Shown in pieces: positions 1 to 5,256 of a DNA stretch of 7,017 nucleotides; position 1 is the first letter of the stretch; every line of letters starts with the position of its first letter. Position numbers and translations under genes: made by a program. The stretch is from contig DASPKO010000183.1 in the NCBI GenBank assembly GCA_035628055.1, positions 1 to 7,017 of the forward strand. Reading direction: 5' to 3'. Below the pieces are notes generated by a model. It was not told the DNA's origin. It saw only the letters and a list, made by a program, of their open reading frames with translations, and did no database searches. This DNA is from DASPKO01 sp035628055. GTDB taxonomy: Bacteria; Planctomycetota; Phycisphaerae; Phycisphaerales; UBA1924.

Positions 1-117
1 TACAAGTGTCCGCGCGAGGTGCGCGTGGTGGAGCAGCTCCCGCGCAACCCGACCGGAAAGGTCATGCGGCGCGAGCTGCGGGCGCTGTCGAGGCAGCCGG
101 CCGCCGGCCCGCGGTAG
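1..117 (+). CDS. AMP-forming acyl-CoA synthetase family enzyme, C-terminal fragment
   Basis: Only the last 38 codons are present, read in frame from the first base to a TAG at 115-117. The fragment contains the sequence LPRNPTGKVMRREL, which is the C-terminal A10 signature of the adenylate-forming (AMP-binding) superfamily. In that family the lysine of the PTGK segment (codon 58-60) is the catalytic lysine for adenylation. Enzymes with this tail activate a carboxylic acid as an acyl-AMP and usually transfer it to CoA or a carrier-protein thiol. The fragment cannot show the substrate, so fatty-acyl-CoA ligase, acetyl-CoA synthetase-like enzyme or an adenylation domain of a larger protein are all possible. 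The tail after the motif is short and ends in a Pro/Ala/Gly-rich stretch. The stop lies 3 bp from the convergent nadC stop, so no terminator fits between the two genes. Confidence 0.85.
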   Translation, partial: YKCPREVRVVEQLPRNPTGKVMRRELRALSRQPAAGPR

Positions 118-120
118 GGC

Positions 121-1077
121 TTACCCCGGGAGGTCCAGGCCGAAGTCCACCCACGTGGCCCCGTGGGTGAGCGAGCCGGCGCTGATCCGGTCGACGCCCG
201 TGAGGGCCACCTGGCGGATCGTCCCGAGCGCGACCCCGCCCGAGGCCTCGAGGAGCAGGGGCACTGCGAAGCGGTCGCGGAGTTCGACCGCGCGCCGGAG
301 CTGGTCCGGCGAGAAGTTGTCGAGCAGGACCATGTCGGCCCCGCACCCGCCCGCGGCGAGGAGCTCCGAGAGCTGGTCGAGGCTGTCCACCTCGACCTCG
401 ATGGAGTCGGGGGCCGGGTCGCAGGCCCGGGCCCGCGCGCTCGCCGCGCTAAGGAATGCCGCGAGCTCGCCGGGCCGGACATGGGCCAGGTGGTTGTCCT
501 TGACGAGCACGGCGTCGTGCAGCCCCAGGCGATGGCAGAGCCCCCCGCCGCAGCGCACGGCGTACTTCTCGAGCACGCGCAGCCCGGGCGTGGTCTTGCG
601 GGTGTCGAGGAGCGCGGCCGGGGTTCCCGAGAGCTCCGCGACGAAGCGGGCGGTGCGCGTGGCGACGCCGCTGAGCCGCCCGAGCAGATTCAGGATCGTG
701 CGCTCGACCACGAGCACGTGCGCGAGCGGGCCGGAGAGTCGTGCCACGGCCGCCGGGGCGCCCGTGAAGCGGTCGCCGTCGCGCGCGAGGGGCGCAAACT
801 CGAGGGCCGCCGAGAAGACCTCCAGGCACTGGGGAACGCAGGCCAGCCCGGAGAGGACCGCGCCCTCCTGGCCGGGACGGAGCATGATGGTGGCGGCGGC
901 GGGCTCGTCGGCGGCGGCGACGGCCCGGGTGGTGATGTCGGCCAGGAGCCCGTGGCGGGCGAAGCCGGCCGCGCCCAGGTCCTCGTCACGCGCCAGTTCG
1001 AGGGCGCGGCGGACCAGACCGGTCCGTGACAGGTGGGCGAAGAGGTCGGGCAGGGAGAGGTCGTTCAGCGACGGCAC
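121..1077 (-). CDS. nadC: Nicotinate-nucleotide pyrophosphorylase (carboxylating), quinolinate phosphoribosyltransferase
   Basis: NadC converts quinolinate and PRPP to nicotinate mononucleotide, CO2 and pyrophosphate in cytosolic de novo NAD synthesis. With the GTG start at 1077 the protein has 318 residues, close to the usual 280-300. Visible family motifs are ERTILNLLGRLSGVAT (125-140), DTRKTTPGLR (158-167), EKYAVRCGGGLCHR (170-183), LVKDNH (191-196), EVEV (227-230), LLDNFSP (251-257), EASGG (277-281) and GVDRISAGSLTH (294-305). The Arg, Lys and His residues of these motifs bind quinolinate and PRPP in characterised members. The beta/alpha barrel and the N-terminal sandwich domain are both complete. 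An upstream ATG at 1152-1150 would add 25 residues rich in Ser, Thr, Pro and Ala and would overlap the divergent gene's start, so I prefer the GTG. A TANNNT element lies exactly 7 nt upstream of the GTG, and no Shine-Dalgarno is visible. No other NAD synthesis gene (nadA, nadB) is adjacent. Confidence 0.95.
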   Translation of the reverse strand: MPSLNDLSLPDLFAHLSRTGLVRRALELARDEDLGAAGFARHGLLADITTRAVAAADEPAAATIMLRPGQEGAVLSGLACVPQCLEVFSAALEFAPLARDGDRFTGAPAAVARLSGPLAHVLVVERTILNLLGRLSGVATRTARFVAELSGTPAALLDTRKTTPGLRVLEKYAVRCGGGLCHRLGLHDAVLVKDNHLAHVRPGELAAFLSAASARARACDPAPDSIEVEVDSLDQLSELLAAGGCGADMVLLDNFSPDQLRRAVELRDRFAVPLLLEASGGVALGTIRQVALTGVDRISAGSLTHGATWVDFGLDLPG

Positions 1078-1084
1078 CGGCGCA

Positions 1085-1090
1085 AGCGTA
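1085..1090 (-). promoter_or_regulatory. Possible -10 element of nadC, leaderless spacing
   Basis: On the minus strand the hexamer TACGCT (TANNNT type) ends 7 nt before the GTG at 1077. A transcript from it would begin at or next to the start codon. No convincing -35 element is visible upstream. The motif is weak, but A and T are scarce in this sequence, so its position is suggestive. Confidence 0.25.
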
Positions 1091-1112
1091 GATCGCGCCG
1101 GTGAGGTGACGG

Positions 1113-1143
1113 TGGACGGATCGTCCGTGCCCGCGGATAAACT
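1113..1143 (+). promoter_or_regulatory. Candidate promoter of the GlmU-like/trmD/rplS unit
   Basis: A -35-like TGGACG (1113-1118) is followed 17 bp later by GATAAA (1136-1141). The same region can be read as TAAACT (1138-1143) with a 19-bp spacer. Each hexamer matches four of six consensus bases. The -10 ends 7-9 nt before the ATG at 1151, so transcription would start almost at the start codon and the mRNA would be leaderless. No Shine-Dalgarno is present in front of this ATG, which fits that reading. Confidence 0.35.
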
Positions 1144-1150
1144 CGGATGC

Positions 1151-2365
1151 ATGCGCGACGTGGTGGTGTATGACGACGGGAGCGGCGTGCTGGGTCCGCT
1201 GAGAGACCTGCGCGCGGCCTTCGACGTGCGCACCGGGGCGCTGACCAATCTCGAGAGACTCCGCGCCGCCGGGGGGATCCGAGTGGTCGGGCTGGTGGTC
1301 CCGGAGCGGCTGGCCGCGGTGACGGAGGAGCGGCACGGGCTGCCCGTCAACCTTCCCGGTCTGCTCGGCCGCGGGGTCTGGCTCGCCGACGGGCTCAGCA
1401 CCCTGCTCGCCGGGGAGGGCCTGGCGGGGGGCGGGCCGCTCCGTGACGAGGTCACCAAGCGGACCGTGTACGCGCCGGCGGAGGGGCGAACGGTGGAGTC
1501 CCTGCTCGGCGGCGCGGGTCCGGCGGCGGCGCTGGAGGCGCAGGACATCCGCGCGGGCGTGCTGCAACGGCCGTGGGATGTCAAGAAGTTCCGTGACGCG
1601 TGCCTGGGCCTGGACGTGGCCCGGCTGAGGGAGGGAGCGGGCACGAGTGCTCCGGTCCCGCCGGGGGTGCACGTGCTCGGTGGGCATGGAGTGCACATCG
1701 CGGCGGGCGTGCGCGTCGATCCGGCGGTGGTCCTGGACGCGTCGGGCGGTCCGATCGTTCTTCAGACCGGGGCGGTCGTGCGACCGGGGGCGGTGGTGGT
1801 CGGGCCGTGCGCCGTCGGTGCGAACTCGGTGGTGCTGGAGCGGGCGGTGGTCCGGGCGAGCGCGCTGGGCCCGTGGTGCAAGGTGGGCGGGGAGGTGTCG
1901 GGGTGCGTCTTCCAGGGGTACGCCAACAAGGCGCACGATGGCTTCCTGGGGGACTCGTGGGTCGGTGAGTGGGTGAACCTGGGCGCCGGCACGACCGGGT
2001 CGAACCTGCTCAATACCTACGGGGACGTGGCGGCGCGAGCGATGCCGGGGACGTCGATGGAGCGCACGGGAGAACAGTTCCTGGGCGCGGTGCTCGGCGA
2101 CCACGTGCGCACGGCGATTGGCACGCGCCTGATGACCGGCGCGGTGGTGGGCACGGGAACGATGTGGGCGGCGACGGGGCCGATCACGGGGGCGGTGCCG
2201 CGGTTCACTTGGGCTACCGACGCCGGACTCTCGCGGTACCGGGGGCCGAAGTTCCTCGAGGTCGCGGCGGCGGCGATGGGCCGGCGGGGGGTGGTGCTGG
2301 GCGGCGCGTACGCCGCGGCCGTGCGCGCGCTGCTGGCGGCGGAGGCCGGGACGAAGGAAAGCTGA
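1151..2365 (+). CDS. Alternative GlmU-like protein: putative sugar nucleotidyltransferase with left-handed beta-helix acyltransferase domain
   Basis: This 404-residue protein resembles the alternative bifunctional GlmU family described from Bacteroidetes, proposed to make UDP-GlcNAc from glucosamine-1-phosphate by acetyl and uridyl transfer for envelope polymers. The N-terminal part (about 1-165) starts VVVYDD and contains DVRTGALTNLERL (25-37). It has no classical GlmU LxAGxGTRM nucleotide loop. From about 170 to 350 there are hexapeptide-type repeats of a left-handed beta-helix. These include YANKAHDGFLGDSWVGEWVN (257-276), then LGAGTTGSNLLNTYGD (277-292) and FLGAVLGDHVRTAIGTRLMTG (310-330). 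The Lys260, His262 and Asn-rich stretch align by eye with the GlmU acetyltransferase segment KxGHLTYxGD...VNIGAGTxxxNYDG. The tail (350-404) is alanine-rich. The ATG at 1151 has the candidate promoter just upstream, and the open frame before it runs antisense to nadC and looks spurious. The stop abuts the trmD start, so coupled translation is likely. Activity with GlcNAc is inferred; another sugar nucleotide is possible. Confidence 0.85.
   Translation: MRDVVVYDDGSGVLGPLRDLRAAFDVRTGALTNLERLRAAGGIRVVGLVVPERLAAVTEERHGLPVNLPGLLGRGVWLADGLSTLLAGEGLAGGGPLRDEVTKRTVYAPAEGRTVESLLGGAGPAAALEAQDIRAGVLQRPWDVKKFRDACLGLDVARLREGAGTSAPVPPGVHVLGGHGVHIAAGVRVDPAVVLDASGGPIVLQTGAVVRPGAVVVGPCAVGANSVVLERAVVRASALGPWCKVGGEVSGCVFQGYANKAHDGFLGDSWVGEWVNLGAGTTGSNLLNTYGDVAARAMPGTSMERTGEQFLGAVLGDHVRTAIGTRLMTGAVVGTGTMWAATGPITGAVPRFTWATDAGLSRYRGPKFLEVAAAAMGRRGVVLGGAYAAAVRALLAAEAGTKES
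2354..2359 (+). promoter_or_regulatory. Ribosome binding site of trmD
   Basis: AAGGAA lies inside the last codons of the upstream gene, 6 nt before the GTG at 2366. It supports this GTG as the trmD start and suggests translational coupling, since the upstream TGA directly precedes the GTG. Confidence 0.6.
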
Positions 2366-3109
2366 GTGACCGCGCTGCGGATCGACATCCTGACGACGTT
2401 CCCGGAGATGTTCGGGACCGACCCGCCGGCGGCGCTGGGCTCGAGCATCCCCGCCCGGGCACGGGCGGCGGGCCTGGTCGAATGGCACGCCACCAATATC
2501 CGCGACTTTGCGCCGGGCAAGCACCAGAAGACCGACGATCGCCCCTTCGGCGGGGGCCCGGGCATGGTGATGATGTGCCAGCCGGTGTGGGACGCGGTGG
2601 CCGCGGTCGAGGCCCGCGACGCCCGCCCGGCCACGCGCGTGCTCCTGACGCCGCAGGGAGCACGGCTGGACCAGCCGCTGGTCGAGGAGCTGGCCGGGAA
2701 GCGAAGGCTGCTGCTGATCGCCGGGCACTACGAAGGGATCGACGAGCGGGTGATCCGGGAGCTGGCCCCGAGGGAAGTGAGCGTGGGCGACTACGTGCTC
2801 AGCGGCGGCGAGCTGGCGGCGCTGGTGCTGATGGACGCGGTGATCCGCCTGGTGCCGGGGGTGCTGGGCGACGAGGATTCGGCGGCCCAGGACTCGTTCG
2901 CCGCGGGGGCGGGAGGGCGGCGGCTGCTGGACTGCCCGCACTACACCAAGCCGCGCGTCTGGCGGGGGGCGGAGGTGCCGGAGGTGCTGCTGAGCGGGCA
3001 CCACGGCGCGATCGAGGCGTGGCGGCAGCGGGAGCGGGAGGAGCGGACGCGTCAGCGGCGGCCGGACCTGCTCGGGGGGGGGCCGGGGGCCGGACCCGGT
3101 GGAATGTAA
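2366..3109 (+). CDS. trmD: tRNA (guanine-37-N1)-methyltransferase
   Basis: TrmD transfers a methyl group from S-adenosylmethionine to N1 of G37 in tRNAs that have G at position 36, which prevents +1 frameshifting. The protein has 247 residues, a normal length. The N-terminus reads LRIDILTTFPEMF (4-16). Diagnostic motifs are DDRPFGGGPGMVMM (57-70), LLTPQGARLDQPL (93-105), IAGHYEGIDERV (118-129), VGDYVLSGGELAALVLMDAV (140-159) and PGVLG (164-168). LLDCPHYTKPRVW (187-199) and VPEVLLSGHH (204-213) follow. These make up the SPOUT trefoil-knot SAM site, and Asp157 corresponds to the catalytic aspartate of the family (Asp169 in E. coli). The C-terminal helical tRNA-binding part is short and ends in a Gly/Pro-rich tail encoded across a nine-G run (3074-3082). 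The GTG start directly follows the preceding gene's stop and has an AAGGAA site 6 nt upstream. rplS lies 58 bp downstream, as in the common rpsP-rimM-trmD-rplS operon. Confidence 0.97.
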   Translation: MTALRIDILTTFPEMFGTDPPAALGSSIPARARAAGLVEWHATNIRDFAPGKHQKTDDRPFGGGPGMVMMCQPVWDAVAAVEARDARPATRVLLTPQGARLDQPLVEELAGKRRLLLIAGHYEGIDERVIRELAPREVSVGDYVLSGGELAALVLMDAVIRLVPGVLGDEDSAAQDSFAAGAGGRRLLDCPHYTKPRVWRGAEVPEVLLSGHHGAIEAWRQREREERTRQRRPDLLGGGPGAGPGGM

Positions 3110-3122
3110 GGGCTGCGGCGTC

Positions 3123-3128
3123 TATGGT
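3123..3128 (+). promoter_or_regulatory. Possible internal -10 element before rplS
   Basis: The hexamer TATGGT matches four of six -10 consensus bases and lies in the 58-bp trmD-rplS gap. No -35 is clear. It would give an rplS leader of about 33 nt containing the Shine-Dalgarno. A separate promoter for the more abundant ribosomal protein would make sense, but the call is weak. Confidence 0.2.
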
Positions 3129-3155
3129 TCGGGCCCGTTTTTCATCCCTGTTTCT

Positions 3156-3160
3156 GGAAG
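3156..3160 (+). promoter_or_regulatory. Ribosome binding site of rplS
   Basis: GGAAG lies 7 nt before the ATG at 3168. It fixes the L19 start there rather than at the in-frame GTG at 3099, which overlaps the end of trmD. Confidence 0.6.
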
Positions 3161-3167
3161 ATTCGCC

Positions 3168-3605
3168 ATGGGCCTGCAAGAGATCATCGAGAACGTGAAC
3201 GCGTCCGTGGTCCGCACCGATCATCCGCGCGTGGACGTGGGCGACACCGTGAACCTGCACCTGCGGATCGTGGAGGGTGCCAAGGAGCGGGTCCAGGTCT
3301 TCCAGGGCGTGGTGCTGGGGCGCTCGGGGCGGGGCGTCAACGAGATGATCACGGTCCGGCGGATCGTGGAGAACATGGGGGTCGAGCGGATCGTCCCGAT
3401 CAACTCGCCCAAGCTGGCGAAGATCGAGGTCGTGCGCCGGGGCGACGCCCGGCGCGCCAAGCTCTACTACCTGCGCGACCGCGCGGGCCGCTCGCGGCGG
3501 CTGCGGGATCGGCGCCGCGGGGCCAAGCACCTGGTCGAGGGCGGGGCCGAGTTCACCGAGACGGCGGGCCAGCCCAAGCCGTCGGCGGGCGCCAAGGGCA
3601 AGTAA
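3168..3605 (+). CDS. rplS: 50S ribosomal protein L19
   Basis: L19 is a protein of the large ribosomal subunit located at the interface with the 30S subunit. The first 115 or so of the 145 residues match the family along their whole length. Clear segments are HPRVDVGDTVNLHLRIVEG (19-37), RVQVFQGVVL (41-50), ITVRRI (61-66), GVERIVPINSP (71-81), VVRRGDARRAKLYYLRDRAG (88-107) and RRLRDRR (110-116). E. coli L19 is 115 residues long, so this one has about 30 extra C-terminal residues. The extension is polar and rich in Gly, Ala, Pro and Lys, ends AGAKGK, and is probably disordered. The ATG is chosen because MGLQEIIENVNAS matches the usual N-terminus and GGAAG lies 7 nt upstream. It is the last gene of its unit and faces sthA tail to tail. 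Confidence 0.97.
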   Translation: MGLQEIIENVNASVVRTDHPRVDVGDTVNLHLRIVEGAKERVQVFQGVVLGRSGRGVNEMITVRRIVENMGVERIVPINSPKLAKIEVVRRGDARRAKLYYLRDRAGRSRRLRDRRRGAKHLVEGGAEFTETAGQPKPSAGAKGK

Positions 3606-3630
3606 ACCGGCGAAGGTGCACGCGGCCGGT
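3606..3630 (+). terminator. Hairpin directly after rplS, possible terminator
   Basis: ACCGGC (3606-3611) and GCCGGT (3625-3630) form a perfect 6-bp stem with a 13-nt loop, starting at the base after the rplS stop. No T-tract follows, so this is not a classical intrinsic terminator. It may protect the 3' end or act with Rho. Confidence 0.25.
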
Positions 3631-3664
3631 CGCCGCGCTCGCGGTGGGTTCGCGGGTGCACGCG
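3615..3664. repeat. Pair of 10-bp direct repeats, 40-bp period
   Basis: GGTGCACGCG occurs at 3615-3624 and again at 3655-3664, exactly 40 bp apart. GTGCAC within it is its own reverse complement, so the two copies can also pair as an inverted repeat. Both lie in the rplS-sthA convergent gap. In such GC-rich DNA this could be chance. Confidence 0.35.
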
Positions 3665-3669
3665 CGGCG

Positions 3670-3688
3670 GCGCACGGCGATCGTGCGC
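3670..3688. terminator. Hairpin downstream of sthA, possible bidirectional terminator
   Basis: GCGCACG (3670-3676) and CGTGCGC (3682-3688) form a perfect 7-bp stem with a 5-nt loop. It lies 10 bp beyond the sthA stop on the minus strand and 64 bp beyond the rplS stop on the plus strand. No T-tract follows on either strand. The position between convergent genes makes a termination or 3'-end role plausible. Confidence 0.25.
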
Positions 3689-3698
3689 GGTGGCGCGG

Positions 3699-5105
3699 CT
3701 ACAGCCGGGCCAGGCCGCTCTGGGCCGCGACCTTGTAGCACTCGGCGAGCGTGGGGTAGTTGAAGACGGTCTCCACGAAGTAATCGACGGTTCCCTGGAA
3801 GGCCATCACGGCCTGCCCGATGTGGATGAGCTCGGTGGCGCCGGTCCCGATGGCGTGGACGCCCAGGATGACGCGCGAGTCCTGGTGGATGAGCAGCTTG
3901 AGCATGCCCGTCTGGTCGTTGAGGAGCTGGCCGCGCGCGGTCTCGCGGTAGTGGGCGACGCCGGCGACGTAAGGAATGTTCTCCGCGGTGAGGCGTTCCT
4001 CGGTCCAGCCGACCATGGAGATCTCGGGGATGGAGTAGATCCCGTAGGGGAGGGTCTGGGTCATCGCCGGGCAGCTCTGCCCGAACATGGCGCAGGCGGC
4101 GAGGCGACCCTGTTCCATCGACGTCGAGGCGAGCGCCGGGAAGCCGATGACGTCGCCGACCGCCGAGATGGTGGGGACGCCGGTGCGATAGTTGGCGTCG
4201 ACCTTGATCCGCCCGCGGCTGTCGGCCTCGAGGCCCACGGCGGGGAGATTGAGCGCGTCGGTGGCGCCCTGGCGGCCCACGGCGTAGAGCAGGCTGTCGG
4301 CGCGGATGGTCTTGCCGCTCTCGAGCTGGGCCTCGACCATGCTGTCATAGATGTCGGGGCGGGCGCTGGGCGGCGGGTCGGTGAGCGAGACGCGCACGAC
4401 CTGCTCGCCCAGGCGGAGGGTCATGCCCGCCTGGCGGAGGTGGTACTGGAGCGCCTCGGTGATCTCGGCGTCGACGAAATCCAGGACGCGGGCGCGTCCC
4501 TCGATGAGCGTGACACGCACGCCCAGGGCCGAGAGCATCGAGGCGTACTCGGTGCCGATGACCCCGCCCCCGACGACGATCATGCTGCGCGGGAGGTAGG
4601 GGAGCCTGATGATCTCGTCGGAGGTGATGACGTTGACGTCGTCGAACGGGATGCCGGGCGGGCGTGCGGGGGTGGTGCCGGCGGCGATGAGGATGTGGTT
4701 GGCGTGGATGGACTGGGTGCCGCGGGCCGCCTGGACCTGCACGGTGTGCTGGTCGACAAGGGAGCCGACGCCGCTGTAGATCTCGACGCCGGCGGTGACG
4801 AGCTGGGAGCGGGCGATGTCGATCTCGGCGCGGACGACGCGCTGGGTGGCGGCGGCGAGCTCGGCGAGCTGGCGGCGGCGGTCGAGGGCGTCGAAGGCCT
4901 CGGAGCCCCGGCGGCGCGCGGCGAGCACGTCGAGCACCGCCTCGCGCAGGGCCTTGGAGGGGATGGTGCCGGTGTTGATCGCGACGCCGCCCACGAACTC
5001 CATCTTCTCGACCACGCAGACGGAGCGACCGAGACGGGCGGCCTGGATGGCGGCCTTCTGGCCCCCGGGGCCGCTGCCGATCACGCAGAGATCAAACTGC
5101 GGCAT
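3699..5105 (-). CDS. sthA: Soluble (Si-specific) pyridine nucleotide transhydrogenase-type flavoprotein
   Basis: The protein has 468 residues, the usual length for SthA, a cytosolic FAD enzyme that passes hydride between NADPH and NAD+. Order of parts: FAD-binding GSGPGG (10-15), VVEK at the end of the second strand (31-34), then VGGVAINTGTIPSKALREAV (38-57). This last segment replaces the CxxxxC disulfide of lipoamide and glutathione reductases, and here both cysteine positions are changed. The NAD(P) fold follows as VVGGGVIGTEYASM (177-190) with Glu202 in TLIEGRAR. The second FAD motif is SAVGDVIGFPALASTSMEQG (314-333). The dimerisation domain includes YGIYSIPEISMVG (354-366), LIHIGQAVMAF (426-436) and FNYPTLAECYKVAA (448-461). 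Loss of the cysteines together with NYPTLAE in place of the HPTxxE of disulfide reductases argues for SthA over lipoamide dehydrogenase. The ATG at 5105 fits the family N-terminus, with no clear Shine-Dalgarno. It stands alone between convergent rplS and divergent alaS. Confidence 0.9.
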   Translation of the reverse strand: MPQFDLCVIGSGPGGQKAAIQAARLGRSVCVVEKMEFVGGVAINTGTIPSKALREAVLDVLAARRRGSEAFDALDRRRQLAELAAATQRVVRAEIDIARSQLVTAGVEIYSGVGSLVDQHTVQVQAARGTQSIHANHILIAAGTTPARPPGIPFDDVNVITSDEIIRLPYLPRSMIVVGGGVIGTEYASMLSALGVRVTLIEGRARVLDFVDAEITEALQYHLRQAGMTLRLGEQVVRVSLTDPPPSARPDIYDSMVEAQLESGKTIRADSLLYAVGRQGATDALNLPAVGLEADSRGRIKVDANYRTGVPTISAVGDVIGFPALASTSMEQGRLAACAMFGQSCPAMTQTLPYGIYSIPEISMVGWTEERLTAENIPYVAGVAHYRETARGQLLNDQTGMLKLLIHQDSRVILGVHAIGTGATELIHIGQAVMAFQGTVDYFVETVFNYPTLAECYKVAAQSGLARL

Positions 5106-5159
5106 GGAGTGGTCCGGTGGCGGGGACGGCCGGGGCGGGCCGAGCGGGTGTGAACGGGC

Positions 5160-5167
5160 ACTTTATC
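5160..5167 (-). promoter_or_regulatory. Possible -10 element of sthA
   Basis: On the minus strand GATAAAGT lies about 55 nt upstream of the sthA ATG. It differs by one base from GATAAACT before the GlmU-like gene (1136-1143). No -35 is visible at normal spacing. It is the only A/T-rich patch in the sthA side of the gap. Confidence 0.3.
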
Positions 5168-5188
5168 GGCCTTCCGCGGGGTGGGGAG

Positions 5189-5203
5189 TAGCCGCTTCGG
5201 CTA
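5189..5203. repeat. Small inverted repeat in the sthA-alaS intergenic region
   Basis: TAGCCG and CGGCTA are perfect complements separated by CTT. The repeat overlaps the possible alaS -10 hexamer TAGCAT (5202-5207). It could be a short operator or a transcript hairpin, or chance. Confidence 0.3.
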
Positions 5204-5207
5204 GCAT
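5202..5207 (+). promoter_or_regulatory. Possible -10 element of alaS
   Basis: TAGCAT matches four of six -10 consensus bases and lies 49 nt upstream of the alaS ATG. No -35 match is present at 16-18 bp upstream. The rest of the 151-bp gap holds no coding region or RNA gene that I can recognise. Confidence 0.2.
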
Positions 5208-5256
5208 TGGCCGCGCCCGGCCCGTGACCGCCGGCGCGACCTCGCCAAGAGACGCC

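Noticed and set aside
155..1150. Open plus-strand frame running in phase into the GlmU-like gene across the whole nadC region, suggesting a 736-residue protein.
   Set aside because: The translated part is Arg/Ser/Pro/Ala-rich, has no recognisable domain and is antisense to a complete nadC. Long antisense open frames are common in very GC-rich DNA.
986..3004. Minus-strand open frame of 672 codons opposite the GlmU-like gene and trmD.
   Set aside because: The protein is dominated by Arg, His and Pro with no motif, and it lies opposite clearly conserved genes. It is a codon-bias shadow.
3110..3146. Possible attenuator or L19 autoregulatory leader: GGGCT paired with GGCCC, followed by GTTTTT before rplS.
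   Set aside because: The stem is only about five pairs including a G-U, with a large loop, and I cannot match it to the known L19 leader. The T run is suggestive but not enough for a call.
3099..3167. In-frame upstream start of rplS at GTG 3099, adding 23 residues with a CKGC motif.
   Set aside because: It overlaps the end of trmD, has no ribosome site, and the added residues are absent from the L19 family. The ATG at 3168 has GGAAG at good spacing.
1969..3198. Plus-strand open frame of 409 codons overlapping the GlmU-like gene, trmD and the rplS start.
   Set aside because: Its Gly/Arg/Ala-rich composition with no conserved segment marks it as an out-of-frame shadow; the overlapping genes have full family motifs.
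3690..5153. Plus-strand open frame of 487 codons opposite sthA.
   Set aside because: It is rich in Asp, Gly, Val and Ala with no domain, while the opposite strand encodes a full-length flavoprotein.
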